A stretch of DNA of 64,000 bases from DLKC01 sp002478885 (GCA_046329585.1 JAXLUI010000001.1:62001-126000); one strand, 5' to 3'. Shown: positions 53,443-62,602, counted from the first letter of the stretch. Made by a program: numbers and translations. Notes: generated by a model not told the origin, from the letters alone.

Positions 53443-54159
53443 TTAATAACAACCCACTGCATGGGCGTTGTTGTGATAAACAGCGGGGCTAATAAAGGGG
53501 ATATTAAGGTTCATTCCGCGGAGAATTAACAAGAGTGCAAGCACAGAAAGCATGTATGGGAAGGCGGTTTTAATCTTGCTCCTGAATGCGAATGATACCG
53601 ACTGGCCAAACCATGGCAATGCCAGCATAAATGGGGTAGTGCCCAAGCCAAAACACATCATAAACAGCACGCCTGCGACCACACTTCCTGAAGCAATGGC
53701 TGCAATAATGGCCATATAAACCATGCTACATGGCAATAAACCATTTGCGCTGCCAATCAGAAAAAACGCTGACGGCTTTTTGTTTTTCAGCAATGAAGCG
53801 ATGAAGCGCTGGAGGCTTTGGAAGAATTTTGAAAATAAAGGAACCCGTGCAAAGTTTTTATTTTTAAAGATCGTATTCACAACTACAAAAAAAAGCATCA
53901 GGAGGCCTGTTACGATAGACAATCCCTGCTGAAAACCACCGGTAACAAAAGCGCTTCCGGCAAGGCCGGCAACTAAGCCGAGTAAAGCATAAGTAATTAT
54001 TCTGCCGGCGTTATAAAGTATAAGCGCATTTCTTTTGCCTGCAGCAGAAAGACTGCCTGCAGGCAAAGCAAGTGCCAATGGCCCACACATGCCAACGCAG
54101 TGCAGGCTGCTTACCAGCCCGGTGACAAATCCTGTTAATATGAAATACCACTGTATCAA
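53443..54159 (-). CDS. SafE/TauE-like (DsbD_2) membrane protein of the cbb3 locus
   Basis: 238 residues, six membrane segments. The N-terminal FVTGLVSSLHCVGMCGPLALAL motif (Cys-X-X-X-Cys) is characteristic of the SafE-like proteins that accompany cbb3 oxidase genes; they are thought to act in copper or cofactor delivery. NGLLPCSMVYMAIIAAIASG (Pro-Cys) in the third helix is also conserved. The gene overlaps the fixH-like gene by 4 bp (translational coupling). It is the last gene of the leftward cco unit. Confidence 0.88.
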   Translation of the reverse strand: MIQWYFILTGFVTGLVSSLHCVGMCGPLALALPAGSLSAAGKRNALILYNAGRIITYALLGLVAGLAGSAFVTGGFQQGLSIVTGLLMLFFVVVNTIFKNKNFARVPLFSKFFQSLQRFIASLLKNKKPSAFFLIGSANGLLPCSMVYMAIIAAIASGSVVAGVLFMMCFGLGTTPFMLALPWFGQSVSFAFRSKIKTAFPYMLSVLALLLILRGMNLNIPFISPAVYHNNAHAVGCY

Positions 54160-54590
54160 TTAATCAAAACGCTTTTTTCGGTGTAATAATCTTTATCGCC
54201 GGCTTTCCAGGAAAGCTTTAGTTGCATATTGCCCTTTGCGAGATCTTTTTTGCTGATCATTTGTGCCGCATTGCTGCCTACGTTTAATTTAATGTGCCGG
54301 TCTTTTTGGGCATCTGTAACGCAGTAGAACCATGCCTCCCCGGTAATGCTGTTGCCCTTTAGTTCGGAAGGGAGGTAAATGGTCACAAAATCATTATCCT
54401 GTGCAACGCTAACCTGGCTGATAGCATTGGCATTATTGGTTCCGTTGATCTTATCCTGGTATTTTAGTTCCTGGGTATAGTAGTCGGATGCGACCAAGTC
54501 GTTTTTAACCATGATAGATTTGTAAACAAGTGTCCCGATCATTGCTATGAAGATCACGAACACCACTACTAATTTATTTCCCCAACTCAT
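54156..54590 (-). CDS. FixH/CcoH-like cbb3 oxidase assembly protein
   Basis: 144 residues with one N-terminal membrane segment (LVVVFVIFIAMIGTLVYKSI), then a periplasmic beta-sandwich (YYTQELKYQDKINGTNNANA, FVTIYLPSELKGNSITGEAW, LKLSWKAGDKDYYTEKSVLIN). This is the FixH fold that stabilises or assembles cbb3-type cytochrome oxidases. It starts 65 bp after ccoG and overlaps the SafE-like gene by 4 bp, as expected in the cco locus. Confidence 0.85.
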   Translation of the reverse strand: MSWGNKLVVVFVIFIAMIGTLVYKSIMVKNDLVASDYYTQELKYQDKINGTNNANAISQVSVAQDNDFVTIYLPSELKGNSITGEAWFYCVTDAQKDRHIKLNVGSNAAQMISKKDLAKGNMQLKLSWKAGDKDYYTEKSVLIN

Positions 54591-54655
54591 ACAATAACAG
54601 ATTTAAATTATTTAAACAATATGCCGCAGGTAGTTAAGCCATTTGAAAAGCTTAC

Positions 54656-56074
54656 CTACTCGGTATAACCCAGGAAGCTTGTTTTTTCTTCCATGATTTT
54701 CTTATTGCCTTCGTAAAGGCCGAGCGTTATTTCGTTCTTGGTGGCCTTGATATTCTTCTTTGGCAGCACTACAAAAAAGGTTCCTGCGCCCTGGCCCTCT
54801 TTTACAACCGTAATGTAGGGCTTACCAACTATTTCAATCGTACCAGTCTCGTTTTCCAGTTTAATGGTGAGCGGAATTTCGTTGGTTGTTTTGTTGGCAA
54901 TTTTGATGCTGTAGAGGTTGGAGATGCTGTCTTTGCCCCTGTCCTGGTATAGTTGCCCGGGTGTGCGGATAATGGTGACATCAATGTCTTTTCTTGTAAA
55001 GAGCAGGGTGCTCAAAATAGTCAGTACAACAAGACATAACACTGTATAAAGCTTCATCCGGTTGGTATACTTCAATGGCTGGCCTGTTGCAATGGCGTTT
55101 TCAGAAGCATACCTTATAAGCCCACGGGGTTTACCAATCTTATCCATGATATTGTCGCAGGCATCGATGCAGGCGGTACAACCAACACATTCCATCTGAA
55201 CGCCGTTGCGTATATCTATACCAGTGGGGCAAACAGATACACATTGGTGGCAGTCTATACAATCGCCCAATGCTGTGTCTTTGACCTTTTTTGGATTGCC
55301 TCTTTGTTCACCGCGTTTATAGTCGTATGCGACCACCATAGAATTCTTATCCAATAGGACGCTCTGCAGTCTTCCGTAAGGACAAACAACCGTACATGCC
55401 TGTTCCCTGAAGAATGCATATACCCCATAAAATATAGCGCTGAATACGAGCAATGAAGTGAGGCCCCCCACATGCTGGCCGACAGGTTCAGTAATAATTT
55501 TCTCCAACTCCTTAACACCAATAATGTAGGAAAGGAAGGTGTTCGCTATAATAAAGGACAGGAAGAAAAACAATACGTGCTTCAGGCCAACTTTAAAGAT
55601 TTTTTTCCCATGCCAGGGTTCCTGTTTTAATTTCTTTTGTGCGCCTGCATCACCGAGCACATGGTATTCAATTTTACGGAACATCATTTCCATAAAATTT
55701 GTTTGAGGGCAGGCCCACCCGCAAAATAACCTGCCGAATGCGGCAGTAAACAATACGATGAAGAAAATGAAGGTAACCATCGTAAGGCCGAAAATGAAAA
55801 AGTCCTGGGGCCAGAAGACTTTACCAAAGATGATAAACCTTGTGTCGGGAATATTGAATTGAAACAATGGCCTGCCGTTAATGGTAACGAACGGCAGACC
55901 AAAAAAAATGATGAAATAAATATAACTTAACCAGGTTCGGATCGTGTAAAATTTGCCTTTGGGTTTCCAGGCATAAATCCACTTTCTTTTACCGGAGGCA
56001 TCTACAGTTGCAATCCTATCCCTGAAGCTTACATCGTCATTAACGTTAGAGGTATCCGTTGTGTTCTTCGCCAC
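54656..56074 (-). CDS. ccoG: cytochrome c oxidase accessory protein CcoG
   Basis: 472 residues. Several membrane segments in the N-terminal half (TWLSYIYFIIFFGLPFVTIN, IFGLTMVTFIFFIVLFTAAF), with CGWACPQTNFMEMMFRKIEY conserved in CcoG/RdxA. Two ferredoxin-type clusters: DCIDCHQCVSVCPTGIDIRN and ECVGCTACIDACDNIMDKIG. The C-terminal periplasmic part is an Ig-like fold (KIANKTTNEIPLTIKLENETG). CcoG is a Cu2+ reductase needed for cbb3 maturation. It lies 24 bp after ccoP. A complete member. Confidence 0.95.
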   Translation of the reverse strand: MAKNTTDTSNVNDDVSFRDRIATVDASGKRKWIYAWKPKGKFYTIRTWLSYIYFIIFFGLPFVTINGRPLFQFNIPDTRFIIFGKVFWPQDFFIFGLTMVTFIFFIVLFTAAFGRLFCGWACPQTNFMEMMFRKIEYHVLGDAGAQKKLKQEPWHGKKIFKVGLKHVLFFFLSFIIANTFLSYIIGVKELEKIITEPVGQHVGGLTSLLVFSAIFYGVYAFFREQACTVVCPYGRLQSVLLDKNSMVVAYDYKRGEQRGNPKKVKDTALGDCIDCHQCVSVCPTGIDIRNGVQMECVGCTACIDACDNIMDKIGKPRGLIRYASENAIATGQPLKYTNRMKLYTVLCLVVLTILSTLLFTRKDIDVTIIRTPGQLYQDRGKDSISNLYSIKIANKTTNEIPLTIKLENETGTIEIVGKPYITVVKEGQGAGTFFVVLPKKNIKATKNEITLGLYEGNKKIMEEKTSFLGYTE

Positions 56075-56098
56075 GATTGAGTTTTAGTTTAGTGTTAG

Positions 56099-57271
56099 TT
56101 ATTTGGTAGCTATTTTAACTGAATCAGGCTTGGCAGCGGTGCTATCAGCAGCAGCCGCTTTTTGTTCCTGGTAAAGTTCCCCCTGTTTTTCTTTTGCTCC
56201 CGGAGGGTTGGAACCGTGCATGGATTTTACATAGCTGGCGATCTGGGCAATTTGCTTTGGAGAATAATCATCTTTCCAGCTTTTCATTCCTTTTTCAGGC
56301 CAACCATATTTTATCGTTTTAAAGACATCCTGGATACTGCCGCCATGGAGCCAATAATCATCTGTCAGGTTTGGTCCAACCAAACCACCGCCATCGGCCT
56401 TGTGGCAAGCAGCGCAAACTGTTTCAAAGACTTTTTTACCGGCGTCAAGGCTTGCTGCGTCTGTAAGCAGTTTTACAGAATTCTCGTCGATCTTATCAGC
56501 TGCTTTTGCGAGATAAGCTTCCTGCTGGATGGCGGCTTCTTTAACGGCGATGTTGTATTCTTCTGCGCTACCTGGCGCTGAATGCGTTACCTGGTATCTC
56601 CAGAGGTAAACACAGGCAAAGAAGATCGTAATATAGAAACCATAGAGCCACCATGGTGGAAGACGGTTATCCAATTCGCGAATACCGTCGTAATCGTGGC
56701 CGAGATCGAGGTCAGCCTCTTCCTGTAGCGTACGAAAGTTGTTTGCTTTGTTCCATAATTTTTTCCATGCCGGTTCGCGGTACTCCTGGTAAACTACATC
56801 GGCAGATGATGCTTTCAATTCAGCTTCGTAATCGAATTTTACGAACTTTTTGAGGAACACGGAAAGCACTATTATTACGAGGAGTTCGAGAATAATAATT
56901 GTAATCAACAGGTAAGACGAAGTATCAGACAAACCCTGTATAAGCGGGGTGCTAGCTGCGGGCGCAGCGGCGTCTGCTGCAGGGGCTGACTGTGCAAATA
57001 AAGAACTGCTCACCAGCAACAGAAGCACCAGCGAAAGCAGTTTTGCGCCTTCGTTCTTTGCTTTGGCTTCGGCTGACTTGAATTTCTCATAATACAATTT
57101 CGCAGCGCCAATTACTACGCTGCCAAGCATCGCGATCGCCATCATTAAACCGGCAATAATGATTACCAGGATAACGGCAGTACTATTGTCCAGTTCAGAT
57201 TGCTTTGGGCCATTCTGAGCCAGCAGGCTTAATGGGAGAATGGCAGCTAAAGTGGTTATAACTTTTTTCAT
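56099..57271 (-). CDS. ccoP: cbb3-type cytochrome c oxidase subunit CcoP-like, single-haem
   Basis: 390 residues. Signal-like start (residues 1-19, ending LLAQ), two membrane segments (about 31-58 and 119-141), a third near 207-225 (WWLYGFYITIFFACVYLW). The N-terminal region has a second signal-peptide-like stretch (residues 79-95, VLLLLVSSSLFAQS) between the first two. One c-type haem motif CAACH is at residues 286-290, followed by GWPEKGMKSWKDDYSPKQI (methionine ligand area). Classic CcoP has two haem motifs; this has one. It transfers electrons to the CcoNO unit. 25 bp after ccoQ. Confidence 0.88.
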   Translation of the reverse strand: MKKVITTLAAILPLSLLAQNGPKQSELDNSTAVILVIIIAGLMMAIAMLGSVVIGAAKLYYEKFKSAEAKAKNEGAKLLSLVLLLLVSSSLFAQSAPAADAAAPAASTPLIQGLSDTSSYLLITIIILELLVIIVLSVFLKKFVKFDYEAELKASSADVVYQEYREPAWKKLWNKANNFRTLQEEADLDLGHDYDGIRELDNRLPPWWLYGFYITIFFACVYLWRYQVTHSAPGSAEEYNIAVKEAAIQQEAYLAKAADKIDENSVKLLTDAASLDAGKKVFETVCAACHKADGGGLVGPNLTDDYWLHGGSIQDVFKTIKYGWPEKGMKSWKDDYSPKQIAQIASYVKSMHGSNPPGAKEKQGELYQEQKAAAADSTAAKPDSVKIATK

Positions 57272-57296
57272 TATTTGGTTTCTTTTCAGTTTCTGG

Positions 57297-57473
57297 TTAC
57301 AGGTTTTCTGAATCTGTATTAAGAGGTAGATTACTCAGGTGGTCTATCACTTTACGATCTGCTTTAAATGCCCAAACACCAATTACAATAAAAAACACGA
57401 AGAAGATCATGAAAGAGGTGAGTCCGTAGATATCAACACCGCTTACTTTTTCCACATAATTGACAAAATCCAT
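57297..57473 (-). CDS. ccoQ: CcoQ-like small subunit (58 residues)
   Basis: 58 residues, begins MDFVNYVEKVSGVDIYGLTS, with one membrane helix (MIFFVFFIVIGVWAF) and a charged tail (KADRKVIDHLS). Position between ccoNO and ccoP, helix and size identify it as CcoQ. CcoQ supports stability of the cbb3 oxidase complex. Spacing 25 bp to ccoP. An element copy lies upstream. Confidence 0.8.
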   Translation of the reverse strand: MDFVNYVEKVSGVDIYGLTSFMIFFVFFIVIGVWAFKADRKVIDHLSNLPLNTDSENL

Positions 57474-57529
57474 ATTTAACTATTTTTCGTTTTAAGAACG
57501 TTTGTTTTTTGATGCGTGCCGTTACTTCA

Positions 57530-57580
57530 GTTGAACGGAGCGTCGCAAGCAATGCCGCCATGAAAAACCGCAGCTGGTTT
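57530..57580 (-). repeat. dispersed intergenic element, copy 26 (degraded), within the cco unit
   Basis: GAGCGTCGCAAGCAATGCCG (57538-57557) with one change in the core, followed by CATGAAAAACCGCAGCTGG. Lies between ccoNO and ccoQ, so inside the operon. Confidence 0.5.
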
Positions 57581-57591
57581 AATGCATCGCT

Positions 57592-59739
57592 TTACGGCTT
57601 TACTTCTGCAACAGGACTACCTCCCGGGTTCGCTTCAATATCTTTTCCCAGCCTTTGCAGGTAGGCGATTAATGCGATCACCTCTTTGTTGCTGCCTGTT
57701 TTTATTTTATCGTCAGCAAGGCTCAGTTTTATCTGGGTTTCCTGCTTAACAATGTCCTGGTTGGCGGTTGCATCGTACCCTTCCGGATAAGGAACACCAA
57801 GTGTCTGCATGGCCCTTATTTTGGCAGGAGTAGAAGCTGTATCGAGTTCATTGTCGAGCAACCAAGGGTAAGCGGGCATGATAGAGCCCGGTGACATAAG
57901 CCTTGGATCCATCAGGTGGTTATAGTGCCATGAATCGGGCCTTTTGAGTTTTGATCCACCTTCGCGTGCAAGGTCGGGCCCTGTGCGTTTGCTGCCCCAC
58001 TGGAACGGATGATCATAGACAAATTCACCGGCTTTACTGTACTCACCATAGCGGGCCACTTCATCGCGGAAAGGACGTATCATTTGAGAGTGGCAGACAT
58101 AACAGCCTTCTCTCACATAGATATCGCGGCCCTGTAATTCAAGCGGGGTATATGGTTTTACAGAAGCGATGGTTGGGATATTGCTCTTTACAAGGAATGT
58201 TGGAATCAATTCAAGTATACCGCCTACGGCAACAACTACGAGCGCAACGATGAGCATTTGGATCGGTTTTCTTTCTATAACGCGATGCCAGTGTTCATGG
58301 CCTTTTGATTCGTAAGGTGCCAGCGGCATTGCCTCCGCTTCTTCGTTGGCGATAAACCTGCCTGACTTAACTGTTTTGTACAGGTTATAGATCATTACAA
58401 ATACACCAACGAGATATAGTGTACCACCTACGCTTCTTGTAACATACATTGGAATAATGTGGGTTACTGTTTCAAGGAACTGGTATTGCAACTGGCCTTC
58501 ATCTGTGAATGACTTCCACATGGTTGCCTGTGTAAAACCAGCCCAATACATTGGCACTACATAAAGAACGATACCGATCGTGCCGATCCAGAAGTGTGTA
58601 TCTGCGAGTTTCTTTGAGTAAAGTTTGGTATCGAAGATTCGTGGTATTAACCAATACAATACACCGAAGGTTAAGAAACCATTCCAACCCAATGCGCCAA
58701 CGTGAACGTGTGCAATAATCCAGTCACTAAAGTGAGCGATGGCATTTACGTTCTTAAGGCTTAACATGGGGCCTTCGAAAGTTGACATACCGTAGCAGGT
58801 TAATGCAACCACCATGAATTTCAGAATCGGTTCTTCCCGCACTTTATCCCATGCACCGCGTAAGGTGAACAAGCCGTTCAACATACCACCCCAGCTTGGT
58901 GCAATCAACATTACGCTGAATACCACGCCAAGACTCTGTGCCCAATCGGGCAATGCCGTGTACAAAAGGTGGTGCGGACCTGCCCATATGTAAAGAAATA
59001 TCAAAGCCCAGAAGTGAACTATAGAGAGGCGGTAACTATACACCGGCCTGTTAGCTGCTTTAGGCAGAAAATAATACATCAGCCCCAGGTAAGGGGTGGT
59101 AAGAAAGAATGCTACCGCATTATGCCCATACCACCACTGCACCAGCGCATCCTGAACACCTGCATACCAGCTATAGCTTTTCAAAAAAGACACCGGCAAC
59201 TCTACTGAGTTAACAATGTGCAGCATGGCAACAGTTATCCATGTACCGATATAAAACCAGATGGCCACATAAAGATGGCGTTCCCTTCTTTTGATAATCG
59301 TACCAAACATGTTAATGCCAAATACCACCCATATCAGCGTAATGGCGATATCGATCGGCCACTCAAGTTCTGCATATTCTTTTCCTGTAGTGTGTCCTGT
59401 AAGCAGTGTCAGGGCTGCAGATACAATAATAAGCTGCCATCCCCAAAAGTGTATATTGCTCAGCTTATCGCTAAACATTCTTGTCTTACATAAACGCTGC
59501 AGCGAATAGTAAACACCCATAAAAATTCCATTACCCACAAATGCAAAAATTACCGCATTGGTATGCACTGGTCTAACCCTGCCAAATGTTGTGGCAGCAG
59601 TATCAAGATTCAGACCGGGATAGTACATTTCTACCGCGGCCCACAGACCTGCAAGCATGCCCACCACGCCCCAAAGAACGCTGGCATACGCAAACATTTT
59701 TACAATCCGGTTATCGTAATAAAACTTTTCTGCCTGCAT
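57592..59739 (-). CDS. ccoNO: fused cbb3 cytochrome oxidase subunits I and II (CcoN-CcoO)
   Basis: 715 residues. CcoN part (about 1-480) has 12 membrane helices and the copper-haem histidines in GRVRPVHTNAVIFAFVGNGI, WYGHNAVAFFLT, WAGPHHLLYTALPDW and HVHVGALGWNGF. CcoO part (about 500-715) has a membrane anchor (MLIVALVVVAVGGILELIP) and a c-type haem CYVCH at 546-550, then DHPFQWGSKRTGPDLAREGG. The fusion is common in Bacteroidota. The enzyme reduces oxygen at low oxygen tension with high affinity. It starts the oxidase gene set after ccoS. Confidence 0.95.
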   Translation of the reverse strand: MQAEKFYYDNRIVKMFAYASVLWGVVGMLAGLWAAVEMYYPGLNLDTAATTFGRVRPVHTNAVIFAFVGNGIFMGVYYSLQRLCKTRMFSDKLSNIHFWGWQLIIVSAALTLLTGHTTGKEYAELEWPIDIAITLIWVVFGINMFGTIIKRRERHLYVAIWFYIGTWITVAMLHIVNSVELPVSFLKSYSWYAGVQDALVQWWYGHNAVAFFLTTPYLGLMYYFLPKAANRPVYSYRLSIVHFWALIFLYIWAGPHHLLYTALPDWAQSLGVVFSVMLIAPSWGGMLNGLFTLRGAWDKVREEPILKFMVVALTCYGMSTFEGPMLSLKNVNAIAHFSDWIIAHVHVGALGWNGFLTFGVLYWLIPRIFDTKLYSKKLADTHFWIGTIGIVLYVVPMYWAGFTQATMWKSFTDEGQLQYQFLETVTHIIPMYVTRSVGGTLYLVGVFVMIYNLYKTVKSGRFIANEEAEAMPLAPYESKGHEHWHRVIERKPIQMLIVALVVVAVGGILELIPTFLVKSNIPTIASVKPYTPLELQGRDIYVREGCYVCHSQMIRPFRDEVARYGEYSKAGEFVYDHPFQWGSKRTGPDLAREGGSKLKRPDSWHYNHLMDPRLMSPGSIMPAYPWLLDNELDTASTPAKIRAMQTLGVPYPEGYDATANQDIVKQETQIKLSLADDKIKTGSNKEVIALIAYLQRLGKDIEANPGGSPVAEVKP

Positions 59740-59800
59740 AAATTTGTTTTTGAATTTTGAATTGTTTTGGTTCTTATAAAAAAGTTGGTTGTAATCCTTT

Positions 59801-59860
59801 ATTGGCCCGGCACCTGTTTTTCAAACCGGCTTTGCTTGCGTCGCACTCCTGTACGTTCGC
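59801..59860 (+). repeat. dispersed intergenic element, copy 27
   Basis: GGCCCGGCACCTG and CAAACCGGCTTT, then core TTGCGTCGCACTCCTGTAC (59836-59854). Between ccoS and ccoNO. Confidence 0.8.
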
Positions 59861-59864
59861 ACTA

Positions 59865-60041
59865 TTACGCATCTGATCGCGGACTTTCGTTGCTGTGTTT
59901 GGGTTTGTCATCAAAAAGCATTCTAACAGGAGGGCTTTTTTCATCATCATACTGCCCTTTTTTTACGCTCAGGATAAAAGCCACAAGAAACAGCAACGCT
60001 ATGCTTATACTTGCCGCCAGGAGAATGATGATTACACTCAT
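59865..60041 (-). CDS. ccoS: cbb3 oxidase assembly protein CcoS
   Basis: 58 residues with an N-terminal membrane helix (MSVIIILLAASISIALLFLV) and a short charged tail with KKGQYDDEKSPPVRML, the standard CcoS pattern (helix, then DDxxxP/RxL). CcoS is needed for haem and copper insertion in cbb3 oxidase. It lies between ccoI and ccoNO as expected. A TACTTTTG box is 19 bp upstream. Confidence 0.9.
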   Translation of the reverse strand: MSVIIILLAASISIALLFLVAFILSVKKGQYDDEKSPPVRMLFDDKPKHSNESPRSDA

Positions 60042-60060
60042 AGTTGTAGTTATAATTTTT

Positions 60061-60068
60061 CAAAAGTA
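60061..60068 (-). promoter_or_regulatory. -7 box of ccoS
   Basis: TACTTTTG on the minus strand, exact TAnnTTTG, ending 19 bp before the ccoS ATG. It could drive ccoS and the following oxidase genes. Confidence 0.55.
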
Positions 60069-60190
60069 GTTTGTGGTACTGCCGTCAGGTATGAGCAAAC
60101 TCAAATGAAAAGATGATATTAATCAGGTTTTATTTTAACTGTTTAATTCTGCTGTTAAACTCCCGGCAGCATAACCAGCCTTGTAACCTT

Positions 60191-62602
60191 TTAATGCTCT
60201 TTAAGTCCGTACCATGCCGTCATAAGGTTACTGAAGCCATAAGTGATCAATAAAATGCTCAGGCTGCTGGCCGGCATTAATATCGCCGCCACGATGGGCG
60301 ATAGCTGGCCGCTTGTTGCAAATGACAAACCCACTATGTTATAGATAACAGAAACCACAAAGGCACTCATGATAATATTCCGGTTGGCTTTTGTAAGTTT
60401 TATGAACTTGTGCAACAACTGCAGTTTGTTCGCTTCCATTATCCCATCGCAGGCCGGGGTAAAGTTGTTGCTGTTTTCGGTAAGTGCGATCCCGGCATCG
60501 GCCTGCAGCAGGGCGCCTGCATCGTTAAGGCCGTCACCAATCATTAATACTTTATATCCCTTCTGCTGGAGGTCTTTGATGCGCTTCAGTTTGTCTTCCG
60601 GGCTTTGTTTAAAATAGAGCGAAGCCATGGGGCCAAACATCTGTTGCAGGTTTTCCCTTTCTGCATCGTTATCGCCACTCAGCAAAGTCATTGGAAACTT
60701 GTTTCCCAAAACATTTAAGAGTTCGACGAGATTTTTCCGGTATTGGTGGCTAAAAGAAAAGCGGCCCATGTAGTTGTCGTTAACTGCCACAAACACGCCG
60801 TCTTTGTGTGGCACCGTAAAACCGGTTTTCGCCTTTATGAAAGCGGCCGAACCAAGAGCGATGCGTTTTTCATCTACCGTACCTTCTATGCCTGCGCCCT
60901 CATATTCTTTGAATTTTTCCACCAAAAGGCCTTCTTCTGTAGCCATTTCCCATGCGATAGCCTTGCTTAATGGATGGTTGGATTGAGCTGCCAGAGCACC
61001 AATACAAGCGTTGGTATGTATATCGGGGAATTTGCCATGGTAGGAGAGGGTAATTTTGTTGGCCTCGGTAAGCGTACCGGTTTTGTCAAACACAATATGT
61101 GTTGTGCCGGCGATCGCCTCAATAACCGTAGAATTTCGGAGGTATAGTTTGTTTTTTGCGAGCCTGCGCAAGATGTTGCCGTTGGTAAAAGTATTACTGA
61201 GGTATAAGGCACAAGGGCATGCGACTATAAGTACTGCGGTAACAACGTTGGCTATTTTAGTACTGTCGTGGAAGTACCAGTAAGTGGCAGCGGCAAAGGC
61301 TATGCTGAACAATATCCACGTGAACCAACGGCTTAGCCCATGCACAAAGGAGTGCTCATTTTCTCTTTCCTTTGACTTAATATCTGAGCGGTTCCACAGA
61401 TCGGTAAGATAGCTCTGCATTACCTCTTTAATAACCAATATCTCTATATTGCCGGCAGTTTGTCTTCCCCCGGCATAAACGATCTCTCCCATTTGTTTCT
61501 CAACGGGGTCGCTTTCACCGGTTACAAAACTGTAGTCTATAAATGCCTTACCTCTTGTTATAATTCCGTCAGCAGGAATGATCTCATTATTGTGAATGAG
61601 CAGCGTGTCGTTTAGCTTAATATCAGGAAGGGGCAAAGTTGTTTCATTGCCATGCTCTATTTTAGAAACCGCGATTGGGAAATAGGATGTGAAATCCCTT
61701 TCGAAGTTCAGGTGTGCATAGGTTTTGTTCTGCAATACCCTGCCAGCCAACATGAAGAAGACAATACCGCTCATTGAATCAAGGTAGCCAGCCCCGGAAC
61801 CTGAAACGATTTCATAAACACTCCTGGAGAACGTTATCAAAATTGCCAGCACAATGGGGGCATCGATATTGAGAAAGCCGTGCTTCAGGCTTTTCCATGC
61901 GCTTATATAAAACTCGGAGGCAGCATAAAAGAATACAGGAAGGCTGAGCAGGAGGTTCAATGACCTGAAGGTCAATTGCAAGCCCCGTTCACTCGCATCA
62001 ATGCCAAAATATTCGGGGAAGCTCAACATCATAATATTGGCAAAGCAAAAGCCTGCGATCCCCAGTTTATAAATGATGGAGCGGTCAAACGAAGTTTTTT
62101 GCTGCTTCAGTTGCTGAAGACTTATGTGGGGCTCATAGCCAATGCTGGTAAGTATTTCAGCAACCTGACGAAGCGAAACAGCTTTGTAATTGAAAATGAC
62201 GGAGGCTTCTTTCCGTTCAAAATTGACCCGGCTACTAAGAATATCTTTATTGATCCGGTTAAGGTTCTCGAGCAGCCAGAGACAACTGCTGCAATGGATC
62301 TGTGGCAGGTAAAATGTTATGTGCGCCTGTTCTTCGTCTTTAAAACTGATTAGTACGCCAGCGATCTTTTCATCGTCAAGAAAAGCAAACTTGCCTTCCC
62401 GAACCCTTATCTTTTGATTGGTTCCGGGGTTTTCGGAAATGGCGTAGTAGTCGCACAAATCTGATTCATTGAGGATCTGGTAAACCATTTTGCAGCCTTC
62501 GCAGCAAAAGACTTTACCGGCGGTTTTAACCGCGTGGCTGTCGCAATATTCTCCGCAATGGTAACATATTGATTTGCTGATGGATTTTGCCTGTTGCAGC
62601 AT
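60191..62602 (-). CDS. ccoI: copper-translocating P-type ATPase of the cbb3 locus (CcoI)
   Basis: 803 residues. A Cys-rich N-terminal domain (CYHCGEYC at 13-20, VFCCEGCKMVYQIL) precedes an HMA domain with HCSSC (Cys104, Cys107). Then six to eight membrane helices, phosphatase-domain motif FVTGESDPVEKQ (actuator), CPC motif IVACPCALYLSNT, phosphorylation site DKTGTLTEAN and MIGDGLNDAGALLQADAG. These are features of CcoI/FixI, which exports copper for oxidase assembly. It starts the leftward cco series. Complete. Confidence 0.93.
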   Translation of the reverse strand: MLQQAKSISKSICYHCGEYCDSHAVKTAGKVFCCEGCKMVYQILNESDLCDYYAISENPGTNQKIRVREGKFAFLDDEKIAGVLISFKDEEQAHITFYLPQIHCSSCLWLLENLNRINKDILSSRVNFERKEASVIFNYKAVSLRQVAEILTSIGYEPHISLQQLKQQKTSFDRSIIYKLGIAGFCFANIMMLSFPEYFGIDASERGLQLTFRSLNLLLSLPVFFYAASEFYISAWKSLKHGFLNIDAPIVLAILITFSRSVYEIVSGSGAGYLDSMSGIVFFMLAGRVLQNKTYAHLNFERDFTSYFPIAVSKIEHGNETTLPLPDIKLNDTLLIHNNEIIPADGIITRGKAFIDYSFVTGESDPVEKQMGEIVYAGGRQTAGNIEILVIKEVMQSYLTDLWNRSDIKSKERENEHSFVHGLSRWFTWILFSIAFAAATYWYFHDSTKIANVVTAVLIVACPCALYLSNTFTNGNILRRLAKNKLYLRNSTVIEAIAGTTHIVFDKTGTLTEANKITLSYHGKFPDIHTNACIGALAAQSNHPLSKAIAWEMATEEGLLVEKFKEYEGAGIEGTVDEKRIALGSAAFIKAKTGFTVPHKDGVFVAVNDNYMGRFSFSHQYRKNLVELLNVLGNKFPMTLLSGDNDAERENLQQMFGPMASLYFKQSPEDKLKRIKDLQQKGYKVLMIGDGLNDAGALLQADAGIALTENSNNFTPACDGIMEANKLQLLHKFIKLTKANRNIIMSAFVVSVIYNIVGLSFATSGQLSPIVAAILMPASSLSILLITYGFSNLMTAWYGLKEH

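Noticed and set aside
5771..59860. Insertion sequence
   Set aside because: The dispersed elements are under 65 bp and code for nothing; no transposase-like protein is present in the window, and I see no target-site duplications.
53443..62602. Fnr/Crp-type operator (TTGAN6TCAA) for the cbb3 genes
   Set aside because: I looked upstream of ccoI, ccoS and ccoNO and found no convincing match; AT-rich text there gives only partial half-sites.
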